Origin: Ramazzottius varieornatus | Taxonomy: Eukaryota; Tardigrada; Eutardigrada; Parachela; Ramazzottiidae | Direction of reading: 5' to 3' | Assembly (NCBI GenBank): GCA_001949185.1 | Contig: BDGG01000010.1 | Location: forward strand, 1,063,773-1,127,772 | DNA: 64,000 nt | Shown: positions 24,226 to 34,632 of the stretch, piece by piece | Position numbering within the stretch: position 1 is the stretch's first letter | How the letters are laid out: every line of letters starts with the position of its first letter | Translations under genes and position numbers: made by a program | The notes under the pieces: model-generated | Databases searched by the model: none | What the model was told of the DNA's origin: nothing | What the model saw: only the letters and a program-made list of their open reading frames with translations

Positions 24226-25770
24226 CCTTCTCGGAAGAGGAAACGTGCCACCAGGATGAACCATCTGTTAAAAAATATTAACACATTGCAGAGAGAACAA
24301 AGCTGTACTATTAACCCAAAGTTATGGTTTGGAAGATTTGTTCTAGCCGACGCTCTATATGAAACCGGACACGCAACCATTCAGATGTAAAGATTTCCTA
24401 TGGAGCTTACCGGTATTAATATTGCTCACCATGTTAACGCAGGGACGCAGGCTAATTTTACCATAAAACCGACGGCCATACATACTACCGCAGTTGCATT
24501 GATATAATGTAAATAGTAATTACAAGACGAACTGACTCCTAGCGAGCCGCATTGAGTTCAGCAACTCGCTAGCTCAAGGTCTCCCGCAAGTTCACCACCT
24601 CTTGACCTCCGGCCCGAGTCTTTTACCTGCTTTGCGCGGACATGGCAGCAAGAATCGCTCTTCTGGTAATCATGCTGGTGATCAGTACTGTGAACTGGCC
24701 AACGCCTCCAATGCGGAATATGCAAAACGGTCGATAGCGAACTGACACCGATAATCCGATCACGCAATATCTCATATCTGGAGAGGCAAGTACTTTAATT
24801 TATTGAGCGCGACCATACCGAGTTCGCAGTTTGTCGCCAAAGTTTCAGATGATCAGGGCGTTACGCGTATAAGATGTCTTTATCTGAACCAAAACTAGAT
24901 TTTATGATAAAGTACAGTGATCAAATATATACATGTAAATGCATGCATAATGTGTATATAAACACAAAAAATGCTATATTAATATGATAGGAAAAAATTT
25001 GCAAGCAATGTGACTATCTGAAAATCAGGAGATATTCAGAAACTAGTTCTGAATTGTATTAGTGTTTTGACGGATATAGCGCCATGTTCTTCGAATAGCA
25101 ACCCAGTGTTCAGCGGAAGTAGCTGAGGGGGGGGGGGCGAGCGGCGAGCTGGCTGACCTTATGAGTGAGCTGCTGTTGTGTTAAAGCCTATGGTACCGTT
25201 ACACGAGTTCTGCCACCACCCGTGCTTTGGAGTCAAGGCAGGAAAGTTGCTGACGTGCCACTCCCACTTGGATGATTGCAAGTTAAACACGTTTCACTTG
25301 CGCTATGGAATCAGTGTTCGGCCGGTAGAAAAATCTTGCCGCGAGGCAAACCCTGGCTAGCTGCGTCAGGTGCCCCAGCGAAGATCAGCACGTTCGGCTA
25401 ATTACAGTAGAATGACAATGCAGAAAGCATGCGGGTAAGGACATCACCTTCTTTGATGAGCGCAGAGACCTCTGTTGTTCATGTGGTAACGTGTGAGAAG
25501 AAGAAGTAATTACGTTCTTTCTGGCTTCCTGGATGAAGCCTCAGCCGACTTACAGACGCCACGGAGGCAGAAGAAATGGTCATCAACTGTTGGTAACTCT
25601 TTTTTCGCGCCATAAGGAAAACCCCCATGCTATTACTGTGGTTGACTAATGGGACAATGACTAATAAGTAATAAGCAATCGACACCGCTTTCGCGACAAA
25701 AAAGTACAAGGATCAGTCAGTAAGAATAAGGATAGACTATCTCGTTGCTCACGTCCAAAACGTAGAACAC
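24226..25770. other. Intergenic between convergent EGF-ZP and carboxypeptidase genes
   Basis: No gene is supported. There is a run of eleven or so G near 25130. The open frames are short and have no recognisable content. Confidence 0.5.
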
Positions 25771-27857
25771 TTACAACTGCTGAAGTAAGGTGGCGAGAGC
25801 TTCCACCAGTTCCGTAAAAGCCATTGAAATCAAGAGGGCGGGATCCTTCTTATAGTTGTCACGCATTTCCATCACGAAGGTTTGATTGATGCCTAGATAG
25901 CCATATATCCAGTCAGCCTGAAGTCCAGTTGTTTGATCTACGAGCAAAAGCCTTAACAGTATGATTTCCCATGGTCGGAAGAATGATGCTCAGACCGATG
26001 AAGCTTGAACGGATATGTTGCGAGGAACGTCACGTATCACCTACACAGTGTTCCAGCGACACTTCCGTGTTGGTACTTCCGGCCATTGGGTGCCTCCATT
26101 GCGGCGGCCATGTTCGAAGCAAGGCGACTAAGGTGATCATAATGCGGGACGGGCTTCGTTGTGTAACCATACGGGAAGAGCAACTGCTGTCCACCGATCA
26201 TACTGTGAAGACTCCAGGCACTCCACAGAGTGACGTTTCTCTGGTTCGCCAGGTCAACCAGGAAGTCCGAAAGAAGTTTCGACTCGGCTTCCGAAAAGGG
26301 CGACGGTCCAGCGTACAGTTCGGTACATGGTTCCAAAAGACTCAGCTGGCGCACTAAAGAAACAAGAAACAGAACATGAGCGAACAGTACAAAAAGAGCT
26401 CACTGATTTCATGTACCGATGTTGTCAGGACGCAGAAGCCGCGTGAAGAACCATGAGACAGTAGAGAAGAAGCCTGTTCTCGAAGGTTCGCCGTTCTTTT
26501 TACCTTCCCTGTCGGACTCCATTCCCCAATGGAAGTTCCAGTTGCGGTTGACGTCGACACCTAAACATCCCGAGCTGGACCTGGATCGGTTTTTACGCCA
26601 CTGTCGGCCCTGCGGAGTATTAACTCTCAAATGTGGTCCACAGGGCATTACTTATGGTTCAGTACTTGTCGGATCTCCAAAGTGCTCGCTTACCTTGGGT
26701 GTTCGAGAATATTCATAGCCATCAGGGTTGACCAACGGAACGATGTACCAGGAGACCTTTGCCCACGGGGAGGACTCATTTTTCTCGTGAGCCTTGACAA
26801 GCTTGTCGATAAGGGATAAGGCTACCGTAACTGTGATCTGTTCTCGCGAATGCGTTCCCCCATCCAAGAAGATTGCTTTGGTCGGGCCTTCCGCACCATT
26901 CAACGATCTATTCAATGCCTGACTGTCCTCCCTTGCTATCTGTAAAGACATAAAGTATAAAGTAGGACTCGCTAGAACCGCAAACTACTTTAACTGATCT
27001 AGTACTCTTGGAACGCACCTTTACGACGAAGATCGACCGGTTCTCGAAGGTCCTTCCTAAATCCCGGATTTCGACGAACGGATAAATGGATGGCAAATAC
27101 CTGAGCCATGACTCGACCTGGGCGTAGCTGTTTATAGCTCTCAAATTGATCTTCGTAGGCCCTGGATTCCTTGGAACTTGGGTTGTGAGCATCGAAACCT
27201 CACGGCCAGCCAACGCTTTGGTTGTCGCGTTTGAGGAATGAGCAATGGGGATGTTCACTTGGCTAGTTTCCGTCGAATGGTTCTCGACTTTCATTTCTGC
27301 AATTCCAGGGTTCCTTGGAACCATGGTCGAGGATGCAGAATAATGATGGGGAATCGATACTTTTGTTATTGTATTGGCCGAATGGGCACTTTTGGCTTTC
27401 GCTCGGATGACTGCCACGGAATGATTTTCGTCTCTTGGGCTCGCAGGTTCAGAGCTCCTGGGAACTTTGGTTGAGCATGTCGAATTATCATGGCGAAGCG
27501 GTGCTCGGGTTGCTGCGGTAGTGGAAAGAATAGTAGTGGAGATGTTTACTTGGCTTAGTTGGCCAGTTTCCGCCGACTGGTTTGCAAGATGCACAGAGCC
27601 CGCATTGGTACTTCCGTTCGCATTCATATCGGAACGTACAACCTGAAAAACAGATACAGAGTAAGCACGAAACCTCGCACCTGAAGCCGGATCTCCGAGT
27701 TCGGAAGTTTTGAAATATTTCGCACTGGAAACCCAGCCAATAACATCAATCCTGGTAATCCTGCGACGATCAGCAAGCTATCCCATATTCGATTTCGAGA
27801 TGAGGAATCCATATTGAACCGAGAGCCGTGCTTGGGATACTTTTGTTTCTTTTCCAT
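25771..27857 (-). CDS. M14 metallocarboxypeptidase (A/B subfamily) with membrane anchor and repeat stalk
   Basis: My model joins 27857-27681, 27642-27019, 26939-26694, 26609-26504, 26353-26045 and 25937-25771 and gives 542 aa in frame. The N-terminus (MEKKQKYPKH) is followed by a 20-residue hydrophobic span (about 24-43) after SSSRNR, so a type II anchor or long signal is likely. A stalk of about 150 residues is rich in Ser, Thr and Asn, with VPR repeats and N-glycosylation sites. The peptidase domain has zinc ligands H and E in GGTHSREQ and H in SAWSLHS, DVNRNWNFHWG, and the catalytic Glu in FVMEMRD. It should remove C-terminal residues of peptides outside the cell or in the secretory path. 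The usual folded propeptide is not evident. MCTS1 lies 204 bp upstream on the same strand. Confidence 0.85.
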
Positions 27858-28061
27858 CTAAGCCAATATAAACATAATATCCGATATGGAACGCAATAGC
27901 CTTTCCGTAAAAGAGAACGAAAATGAGCTTGCCGTCACCCGAAACGTCTCGTGAAAATGTCGCGCATCGTCAAAGATCATTCTGCGAGTGTCAAGGATGG
28001 TCAGGAAATCAGAAAGCATGAAGTGAAGCAAAGTGACGACAGAAAGTAGAACCATTCGAAC

Positions 28062-28677
28062 CTATTTTATCACCTTCATTTGCCACAAACCATCATTTAA
28101 AAAATGTATTATATCAATACCAATTCCCTTGTTAATTTTCTTTATGTCATCGCTACTCATCTTCGTCAGCCCGATACCGAGCGCGTGTTCTTTGCCTTCC
28201 GCTACGATGAGGACAGGCATGTCTTTCTCAACTTTGGACATCTTTCCGCCCGGTGATGTGAGACCAGGGCACATGATGTTGGCTCCACTGAGCACAAATC
28301 TAATGGCGCCTTTGTCTACCTGCATCCATGGGAGAATGAAGGGGTATTTATGAAGGATACGGAGGGTGGGCAGAAGTGGTCCATCGCGGTGCTTGAAGAA
28401 GAGTATTTCACCCGTCTGAGATGCAATCAACTCGATGTGCTCTTGACATTTCACCAGCTTGACGTTGTCCTTCTTCGGCCATATCTCGTCCATGTATGGT
28501 TCGACCTACGAGCATCAAACACACAACGACTATATAGACAGTTGCTCATCAGTGAATGCTTTAGTGACTTACATGAGGATACAGCTGGAGGAAATTCTGT
28601 CGCAGATTACGGATAGCTGATGACTTCAGCTGACTCGTTCCAGTTACTGCTTCCTTCTCCGTAAACTTCTTGAACAT
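28062..28677 (-). CDS. mcts1: MCTS1/MCT-1, PUA-domain translation re-initiation factor
   Basis: Two exons (28677-28573 and 28505-28062) give 182 aa, against 181 in human MCTS1. The start [11 protein letters not shown] matches the family start. The PUA core [20 protein letters not shown] is almost unchanged, and the C-terminus reads [11 protein letters not shown]. With DENR this factor binds the 40S subunit, recycles post-termination subunits and supports re-initiation after short upstream ORFs. It acts in the cytoplasm. The intron sits after LQLYPH. The stop is TAG. The carboxypeptidase gene begins 204 bp downstream on the same strand, so a shared transcription unit is possible but nothing proves it. 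Confidence 0.95.
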
Positions 28678-29534
28678 TCTGTGCAGACTAGTGGCGTATC
28701 GTTGTAGACACCTCTAATCCAAGTCCTTCCAGCACAAGAAACTGACAGAGGAATAAAGTCGTAACAAGTCTCCAAGAAAGTACTTATATATTGCCTGCAA
28801 ATGGCCGTAAAAAGGAAGGAGCTTTTATTAGAGCGTCGACAATCTAGTCGACGGCCTCCTCGGTGCTTAGAGGAATAAACCAACACTGCATCAGGTGTAA
28901 GAACGAATCAGTTGAACATTAGATACCTTCAGGAAACCTAATAGCAGGGTCTGTAGTCTGTAGAGTACTGGTCTCACAGCTGTGCAGCACGGTAATATCG
29001 GATCGGTGGAAACATAATCAAAAAATCTAATTGGAGGAGGCAGAAGCATCCCGACACGCCCATCAGAAGCGATGACGTCACACTTTACTAAAAGTTTTCT
29101 TGTATCCCGGTGAGCGTCTCCGAGAAATAGGTGTGTTGTGGTGCGTGAGGGTTCTGGCTTTACATAACGTGTGCGATATTCGTTCGGGTACCGCGCGCAC
29201 CCGCAGATGCGCAGGAAGTGATGCGCCCTTACAGAGGTGCATGTTTGTCAGGGTGTACGCAAGTACTTGTCGCGCACGTTTTAAAAACCCAGAACCCTTC
29301 ACGCACCACGATACAAATGTTGCCGGAGACGCGCACATCCATCCAAATGGACTATTACCAAACAACCCTGGTACTACTACCACTAACCTGCAAACAGACA
29401 AGCAAAAACTTGCAACAGGCAATGGAGGAGCTGGGGAGGAAGTGAAGGGATGAGGGCGCTGTTGCAAGGAGACACAAACACCGAGCGAAGTACGACAGGA
29501 GGAGGCTATCACGCTAACACTGTGCACCGCCGGC

Positions 29535-29830
29535 TAACCTGAAAGAAAAGCAGTCAGGTTGCCAATGGTGCACCACACATCCTACAGTGTCTTCCGCGAA
29601 GGCTGATCACTCACCTCAGGTAAGACATTCGGAAGAAAGGGGGAGGGAAGACAGGAACCGAACGCCGAGCAAGGGATGACAGGGAAGCAGGCAAGCTACC
29701 ACCGGGCTTCGTCGGCCAACCTGAGACAAAGTCAGTCAAGCAATCGGTGAGCCACCACACATGCTCAGGTGACTTCCGTGAAACTGGTCACACTTACTTA
29801 CTTGATCCTGGAGTAGGGGAAGCAAGACGG
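29535..29830. repeat. Diverged tandem repeat, about 185-bp period
   Basis: The block starting CTAACCTGAAAGAAAAGCAG is repeated from 29719 as CCAACCTGAGACAAAGTCAG. Both continue through CCACCACACAT-like sequence, a CTTCCG(C/T)GAA box and a TGATC or TGGTC box. It lies inside the inverted-repeat-bounded segment. Confidence 0.5.
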
Positions 29831-29956
29831 CCAAGGTGGATACGAGGAGAGTCAGGAGAAAAAAAAGATCGAGAAATCGTCCAAATTCTGATGCAATGCC
29901 TGCGTCAGTTCACGCATACCAGGTTGGCGTATGCATGTGCTTATCACGTCCCATTG

Positions 29957-30066
29957 TAAGGTACCAAATTTGTAACGCATTAGCCTACAGCTCCGACGGT
30001 GTGTGTACGTGGATGCCGCGTTTCATTATAAAGGTACCAAATTTAACACGCATCACCCTACCGTTG
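29957..30066. repeat. Short direct repeat, two copies
   Basis: AAGGTACCAAATTT occurs twice, 74 bp apart, followed by related ACGCAT(T/C)A(G/C)CCTAC sequence. The function is unknown. Confidence 0.5.
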
Positions 30067-30218
30067 CTGGGTGGAGAGCGCTTGCACCTGAACCAATCAA
30101 AACCTGGTTTTTCCTGGTTGCTGCAAAGCTTGTGTGAAGTTTCCCATAAAGCTGATGCCATTTCAACCATTCGAGCAATCAACCTGTGAAACCAGTACTC
30201 TACAGACCCTGCTAATAG

Positions 30219-31580
30219 CGAAATAAAATAGGAAAAATAACAAGTGACGTCAGACATCCTTATTTCGGTGAGGTTTAGCAACCGAAACAGCAACTGAAAA
30301 TAAACTAAAATTCGCGGGGCGGCACCCTTACGGGTACTGTGGCCGCCGAGGGAGGCTAATAGGGAAGAGACGGAACTGAGATGATGGCACTCATGGCAGC
30401 GCATATCCATCGAAATCGGATTACTCCATATTACGCAGTATACCATGCTACAGCCTTATCTCCTTCTTTTGTGACCTACTTTCGCTTCTTATCTCGAGCA
30501 CATTCCATTCACAAGCTTATTTTTCCCAATGTTGAACCTTGCCCTCCACGCACGTTCTTCGTGCGAACACAGGGGATTCAAACACAAGCTTGTCAGCTGG
30601 TGTGCCTTTCCAACCCACTTCGAGTGGTCTAAACAGTCTGAAGTTAACATTTTGTATTACTGGCGTAGCATTGCGAGCTACTTACGTAATATAGCCTCAC
30701 ATTGTATCGGCGGCCACAAAAAATTAATTAATCACTCGGATGACAGGAAATCCTCTAAGCTCGAAGAAACAACTTTCTTTCGAGGTTTTGTCATAGCGAG
30801 GGTTGAAGAAACATAAACAGACGTTCGGGCAGCACGTGTAGGATGTATTCTAGAAGATCTGAGGAGCGCCGGCTCAAAGTGGAAGTTGGGATAGGAGAAA
30901 CGGTCGAAGCGAGAATAGAAGTTAAGTGAGCCGTCAAAGTACCGGTCAAGATAGCAGCGAAATCAGCAGGCAAGCTGCCAGGTGAGGTCGCAGTTATGCC
31001 CGAAAATCTGAAACTGTCATGTCAACTGCTATCTTTATACACCGGACTTCAAGTCATAACGTTTTCATCTTCCTTTCGTCTCAGCATTCCTGATTCCATC
31101 GCAGGAGGCGTTACACAATAATCGTGGTTTTTTCACAAAACGGCGAATCGTTTTTGCTTGTCAAGCTCCACTGTCATCGCGAATCTTAGATTAAGTTTGG
31201 GGAGCTGTAGAACGGATTTTGCCATTCATCCGAAAGTCTGTTCTCAGCTTGCTCGATCAAGCGGCGCAGTTCATCGGATTATTTCAGTCTTATTTCACGT
31301 AATAAGGCTCCATTGCCGTTATTACGAAAATAAGGATCTGGAAGAAAATAATAATAGTATCCGCTCCGCGATCGTCCATATGAGTCCGTATTCTTATTTC
31401 TATTTTGCTCGCTTATTTCGGTTCCTAAACCTCACTATTACAGAGAACTACTGTATTGTTGGACGTAGAAAACAGTCAAAACACATCAAAACGGCAGGAA
31501 AATTCTCCGCTTCAAAAAGCAGGTAGTAACATCCATCCAAAAGAATACAATCAACTGAGACGCTATGGCAAACAGTGTTG
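30219..31580. other. Intergenic, nothing recognised
   Basis: I see no coding exon with a family match and no further copy of the repeats described elsewhere. Confidence 0.45.
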
Positions 31581-31600
31581 TTAGTAGTGCGAGCAGGTCC

Positions 31601-32340
31601 TCATCCGAACTTCCAAGGAGCAATGCTTGTATTGGTCGACCAGTTCTCCGCTTTCGGGAGAAGGTTCACGTCGCTGGCGTAGACTCCGATGCGTCCGAGT
31701 CCGACTGCAGAAAACTTGGTGTCTTCGGGGTGGACAGGAACTAACCTGACGAAGCGAGGCTTCACTCCGATGCCTGCCGGTGCCTTGCAGGTACGCGGAG
31801 AGTTGTTCAGCGGTGATGTGTTTCGGAAAACCTCTGATGGCAAAGTCGCGACGCGGAGTCGGAGGGCCCCGCGGTTGTGTTGGATTGGCTTTTACGGTCT
31901 TCTCGTCAGTCTGTTGGGTGCCTTGCATAATAGCAGGTCTTACCTTTCGCGGGACTTCACTGTTTGGTGTTTGAGGTTTCCATGCTGTGATGGAGACGAA
32001 CGTAGGGATGCAGGCAGGGTGCACTGTTGGCACGATAGGGATCGGAGTGTTGCCTGATGAATACTGGGGACACCAGGCTGGGTCGGTATAGCTAAACAAA
32101 ATCGTAGTGCACTATACCGCCTGCACAGTCTCGCTCTGAGTGGCCAATCTGTTTGACGTCTCGCACGCAATTCCCGTAGTGCGCGCAAGCTTTCCGACAG
32201 TGCACACTGCAAGCTCCGACCCTCCCCCATTTCGGAAAAGACTGAAAGACTGTGGAACTACTTTTTCGTATAGCTGTCATAGATGCAAAGTGTCTACTAC
32301 TGCGCCCCTTCGGGTTGTGTAAGAGCCTCTTCAAGTCCAC
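31601..32340 (-). pseudogene. Possible retroelement gag/ORF1-like remnant
   Basis: Overlapping minus-strand frames give a Cys/His-rich patch (CSVHCRKACAHYGNC, then IGHSERDC), followed by a basic region and a segment FAIRGFPKHITAEQLSAYL. A frame change leads into VRLVPVHPEDTKFSAVGLG. That order (zinc knuckle-like patch, then an RRM-like nucleic-acid-binding segment) resembles non-LTR retrotransposon ORF1 proteins. At least one frameshift and several stops break it. The family assignment is inference from weak pattern similarity. Confidence 0.3.
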
Positions 32341-33233
32341 CTCACTCGATGACCAGACTCGAGCTCGGCCATAAAAGAATACGATCTTATAAGCCCGAAG
32401 TTTCTGAACAGAATCCGACCTTTCTCGGAATTAGAGGGAAGCGAGCACGAGCACAGGCAAAATGCGTTCAGAAAACAGCAATTGACACTCTCTTCTCACT
32501 AATCAATGATGATCGCTTCGAGCAAGAATATGTAAGCTCGAGTCCGATCCTCCTGAACAGAAATTCCTTTCTGTGCTTACTTCGTCGATTTCTCTTGCTG
32601 ACCATTTGCAGTCGACGCTCTTTGCATTTTTAAACTTCTCGTAAATTTGCATTATTGCCAGTTTTCACGACCGCCCAACCAAGTAATATCTTTTATTCAT
32701 AATATCACCATTTTGGCTGAATGTTACATCGATTTCTAAATAACCAATATCTTCCGTCTTCCGTGAAGTAGCTCGTACGAGGCCTTTGAAATATCAAACA
32801 GCCATTTTCATTTTCAAACAGCATCCAGTATGTTGAAAATTTACATCATCGGAAGTACGATGATCGAAAGCAGGAAGAAAATTCTGTTCCGAGAGCTTCG
32901 TGGTGGAGCGCAGAGTGACACCCTCGCCTGAATGTGCACGAAATAAAAGCGGCTAGCACGCCTCTTCCGTGCTAGGTATCATACCATTGAAAATGGCAAG
33001 CACGCTATGTAGTTCGCTCTCGACAGAATTTCTGTTCAGAAATTTTACGACATTTTAATTGAACTAGTCTAGTACGCTCTCGCAAGTCAGGCTTGATCAA
33101 TCTGAACAGGATTTTCCTTGCTCGATTCCCGAGTAGCCACACCTAATTAGCGCTCTTTGATCGCGCCGCGTTTGATGGTTTTACTGCGAGAGCGGTCTCG
33201 GTAGTTCGATTGACTTGAAGAGGCTCTAACCCG
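32311..33233. repeat. Inverted repeat pair enclosing about 0.9 kb
   Basis: AGAGCCTCTTCAAGTC at 32322-32337 recurs inverted as GACTTGAAGAGGCTCT at 33212-33227, with CGGGTT flanking each outer end. The enclosed DNA has no supported gene. Confidence 0.5.
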
Positions 33234-33323
33234 TAGGAGTTACTCGTATTCTCTGTGGTAGATGGGTTTCATTTGGCGGGACGGGCAGCCGTTAGGGATT
33301 GTTTTTTAACGTGGAAGATCTCT

Positions 33324-33860
33324 TTAGCATGGCTTCATGGCTATCCCGTAAGATCTTGATTTCCCCTTTAGCTTCTGATTTTCAACCTGTAGAGGCTTCC
33401 CCTGATCTTTTATACTTTCTTCCAAACAGTCCTGGAAGTTGTTGAGCACACCGTCGAGGATTTGCCTGACGAATATATCGATGGCTGCCGTTGCCTCTAC
33501 TGGCATCTCTAGTCCAGAGAAGTTAGGATACTGCGCTTCCACAGCTTCTTGCACCTTGTTCTTCATGGCTTCTTCCATTTTGAACGGAACTAGTAGGAGG
33601 TTGTCGTGGAGGTCGTAGATTGGAAGGTTCAGATCAAGAACAGGATTTTCGGCCGAGCTTGTGACAAACAAGGGAACCCCAGGACTTCCGCAGCTATTCT
33701 TCATATCAGTCACAGCGTTCATATTTCTTTCCAGGAGCGTCTCTTTGTTCCTGGAGATGGGAAGATTCATGGCTCTCAGCTGCTGTTTCAGGGATTCTTT
33801 CGATAAAATAGAGGGATCCGCCATAGTAGATAATACCGTTGATTGTTGATTGCTGGGCAT
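33324..33860 (-). CDS. Intronless ORF with an N-terminal SAP-like motif
   Basis: A single open frame of 178 aa starts at 33860. Residues about 18-46 fit a SAP motif (LSKESLKQQLRAMNLPIS, then RNKETLLER), the short helix-loop-helix that binds AT-rich DNA in chromatin and DNA-repair proteins. The rest is acidic to neutral, with a predicted helical C-terminal half (VEATAAIDIFVRQILDGVL) and a basic end (KLKGKSRSYG). I recognise no further domain. It lies divergent to the EXO5-like ORF about 0.9 kb away, and both are intronless, unlike the other genes here. It could be a host gene, a retrocopy or part of a mobile unit. Confidence 0.45.
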   Translation of the reverse strand: MPSNQQSTVLSTMADPSILSKESLKQQLRAMNLPISRNKETLLERNMNAVTDMKNSCGSPGVPLFVTSSAENPVLDLNLPIYDLHDNLLLVPFKMEEAMKNKVQEAVEAQYPNFSGLEMPVEATAAIDIFVRQILDGVLNNFQDCLEESIKDQGKPLQVENQKLKGKSRSYGIAMKPC

Positions 33861-34334
33861 ACGTGCATTGCGATAAACTGTGCTGACGGCATACCGTCTT
33901 GGATCTTACATTTCCTCAGTCAAACAGTCTAGATCTTCTTTCCGGGTGTCGCAGTGGACCGTTTGACGTCGAAGTACCCCAGATGTCAGAGGTTGGATCC
34001 CTGGATTCTGGAATTTTGTACCAGAGTTCAAAGGGCTTCACTGATACCAGCGCCAGCAGTTTTCTAATTCACCAAGGGCGTGGTCGATGGTGGCAGTTGC
34101 AACAACTGGGCACCCAGTCGTATCAACCTGTTGTAGAACCCATCGTTGGGTCTCAGTACGTACAGAATCGCCACCGGCACCGGCTCTTCGTCCTCTGCCC
34201 CTTTTGTTTCGAGCGTTAACTCTGATGATCTCATGGTCTCATACCTACTGGCAGTGAAAACAATGATCCACCAATCGACACGATCCCACAATCGACCTGG
34301 CACTGCTACGCCACGCTAATTAGGATCAGGAAGG

Positions 34335-34373
34335 GTATTTAAAGAAGACGCAAACCACAAAAACCATATCAGT
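34335..34373 (+). promoter_or_regulatory. Possible TATA plus initiator core promoter
   Basis: TATTTAAAG at 34335-34343 is followed by TCAGTT at 34368-34373, which fits an arthropod-type initiator. The spacing of about 35 bp to the initiator A is slightly long. It lies 260 bp upstream of the first ATG of the EXO5-like ORF. Confidence 0.25.
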
Positions 34374-34632
34374 TGTCCAGTTTCTCCAGTTCAGATTTTC
34401 CCCCTCTTCCCGGATTCCTCTGGACCTCCTTCATCACTTCCGCTTCATCCCCTTTCCCGGATTATCCCGAATTAGCAATTACATCTGGAGCCCGAAATAT
34501 TGCAGAGTCCCTAGATTTCCTGCTTGGTAAAGCCAGGGAAGTTAAAGGGGGTAAAGCTTCGAGGTATGGCAAGTTTAATTATTTAAAAGTGAATAACCAG
34601 TATCCACTATCGTGTTAACAGAAGAGTAGACG

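Larger units (their letters stand above)
28938..30218. mobile_element. 1.28-kb segment bounded by inverted repeats
   Basis: The left end CTAATAGCAGGGTCTGTAG is repeated inverted at the right end (30182-30218). The match continues through AGTACTGGT and TCACAG, about 36 bp in all. The left arm carries a 7-bp tandem duplication (TCTGTAG). No transposase frame is visible inside, so it would be non-autonomous. Target duplications are unclear. Confidence 0.55.

Noticed and set aside
28499-28510. GGTTCGA boxes resembling the tRNA B box (also near 4990 and 52919)
   Set aside because: No matching A box or cloverleaf could be drawn around any of them. The one at 28499 is inside MCTS1.
29078-29527. 149-codon minus-strand open frame
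   Set aside because: It has low-complexity Ser/Pro/Val content and lies inside an inverted-repeat-bounded repeat-rich segment. It has no domain and no splice context.
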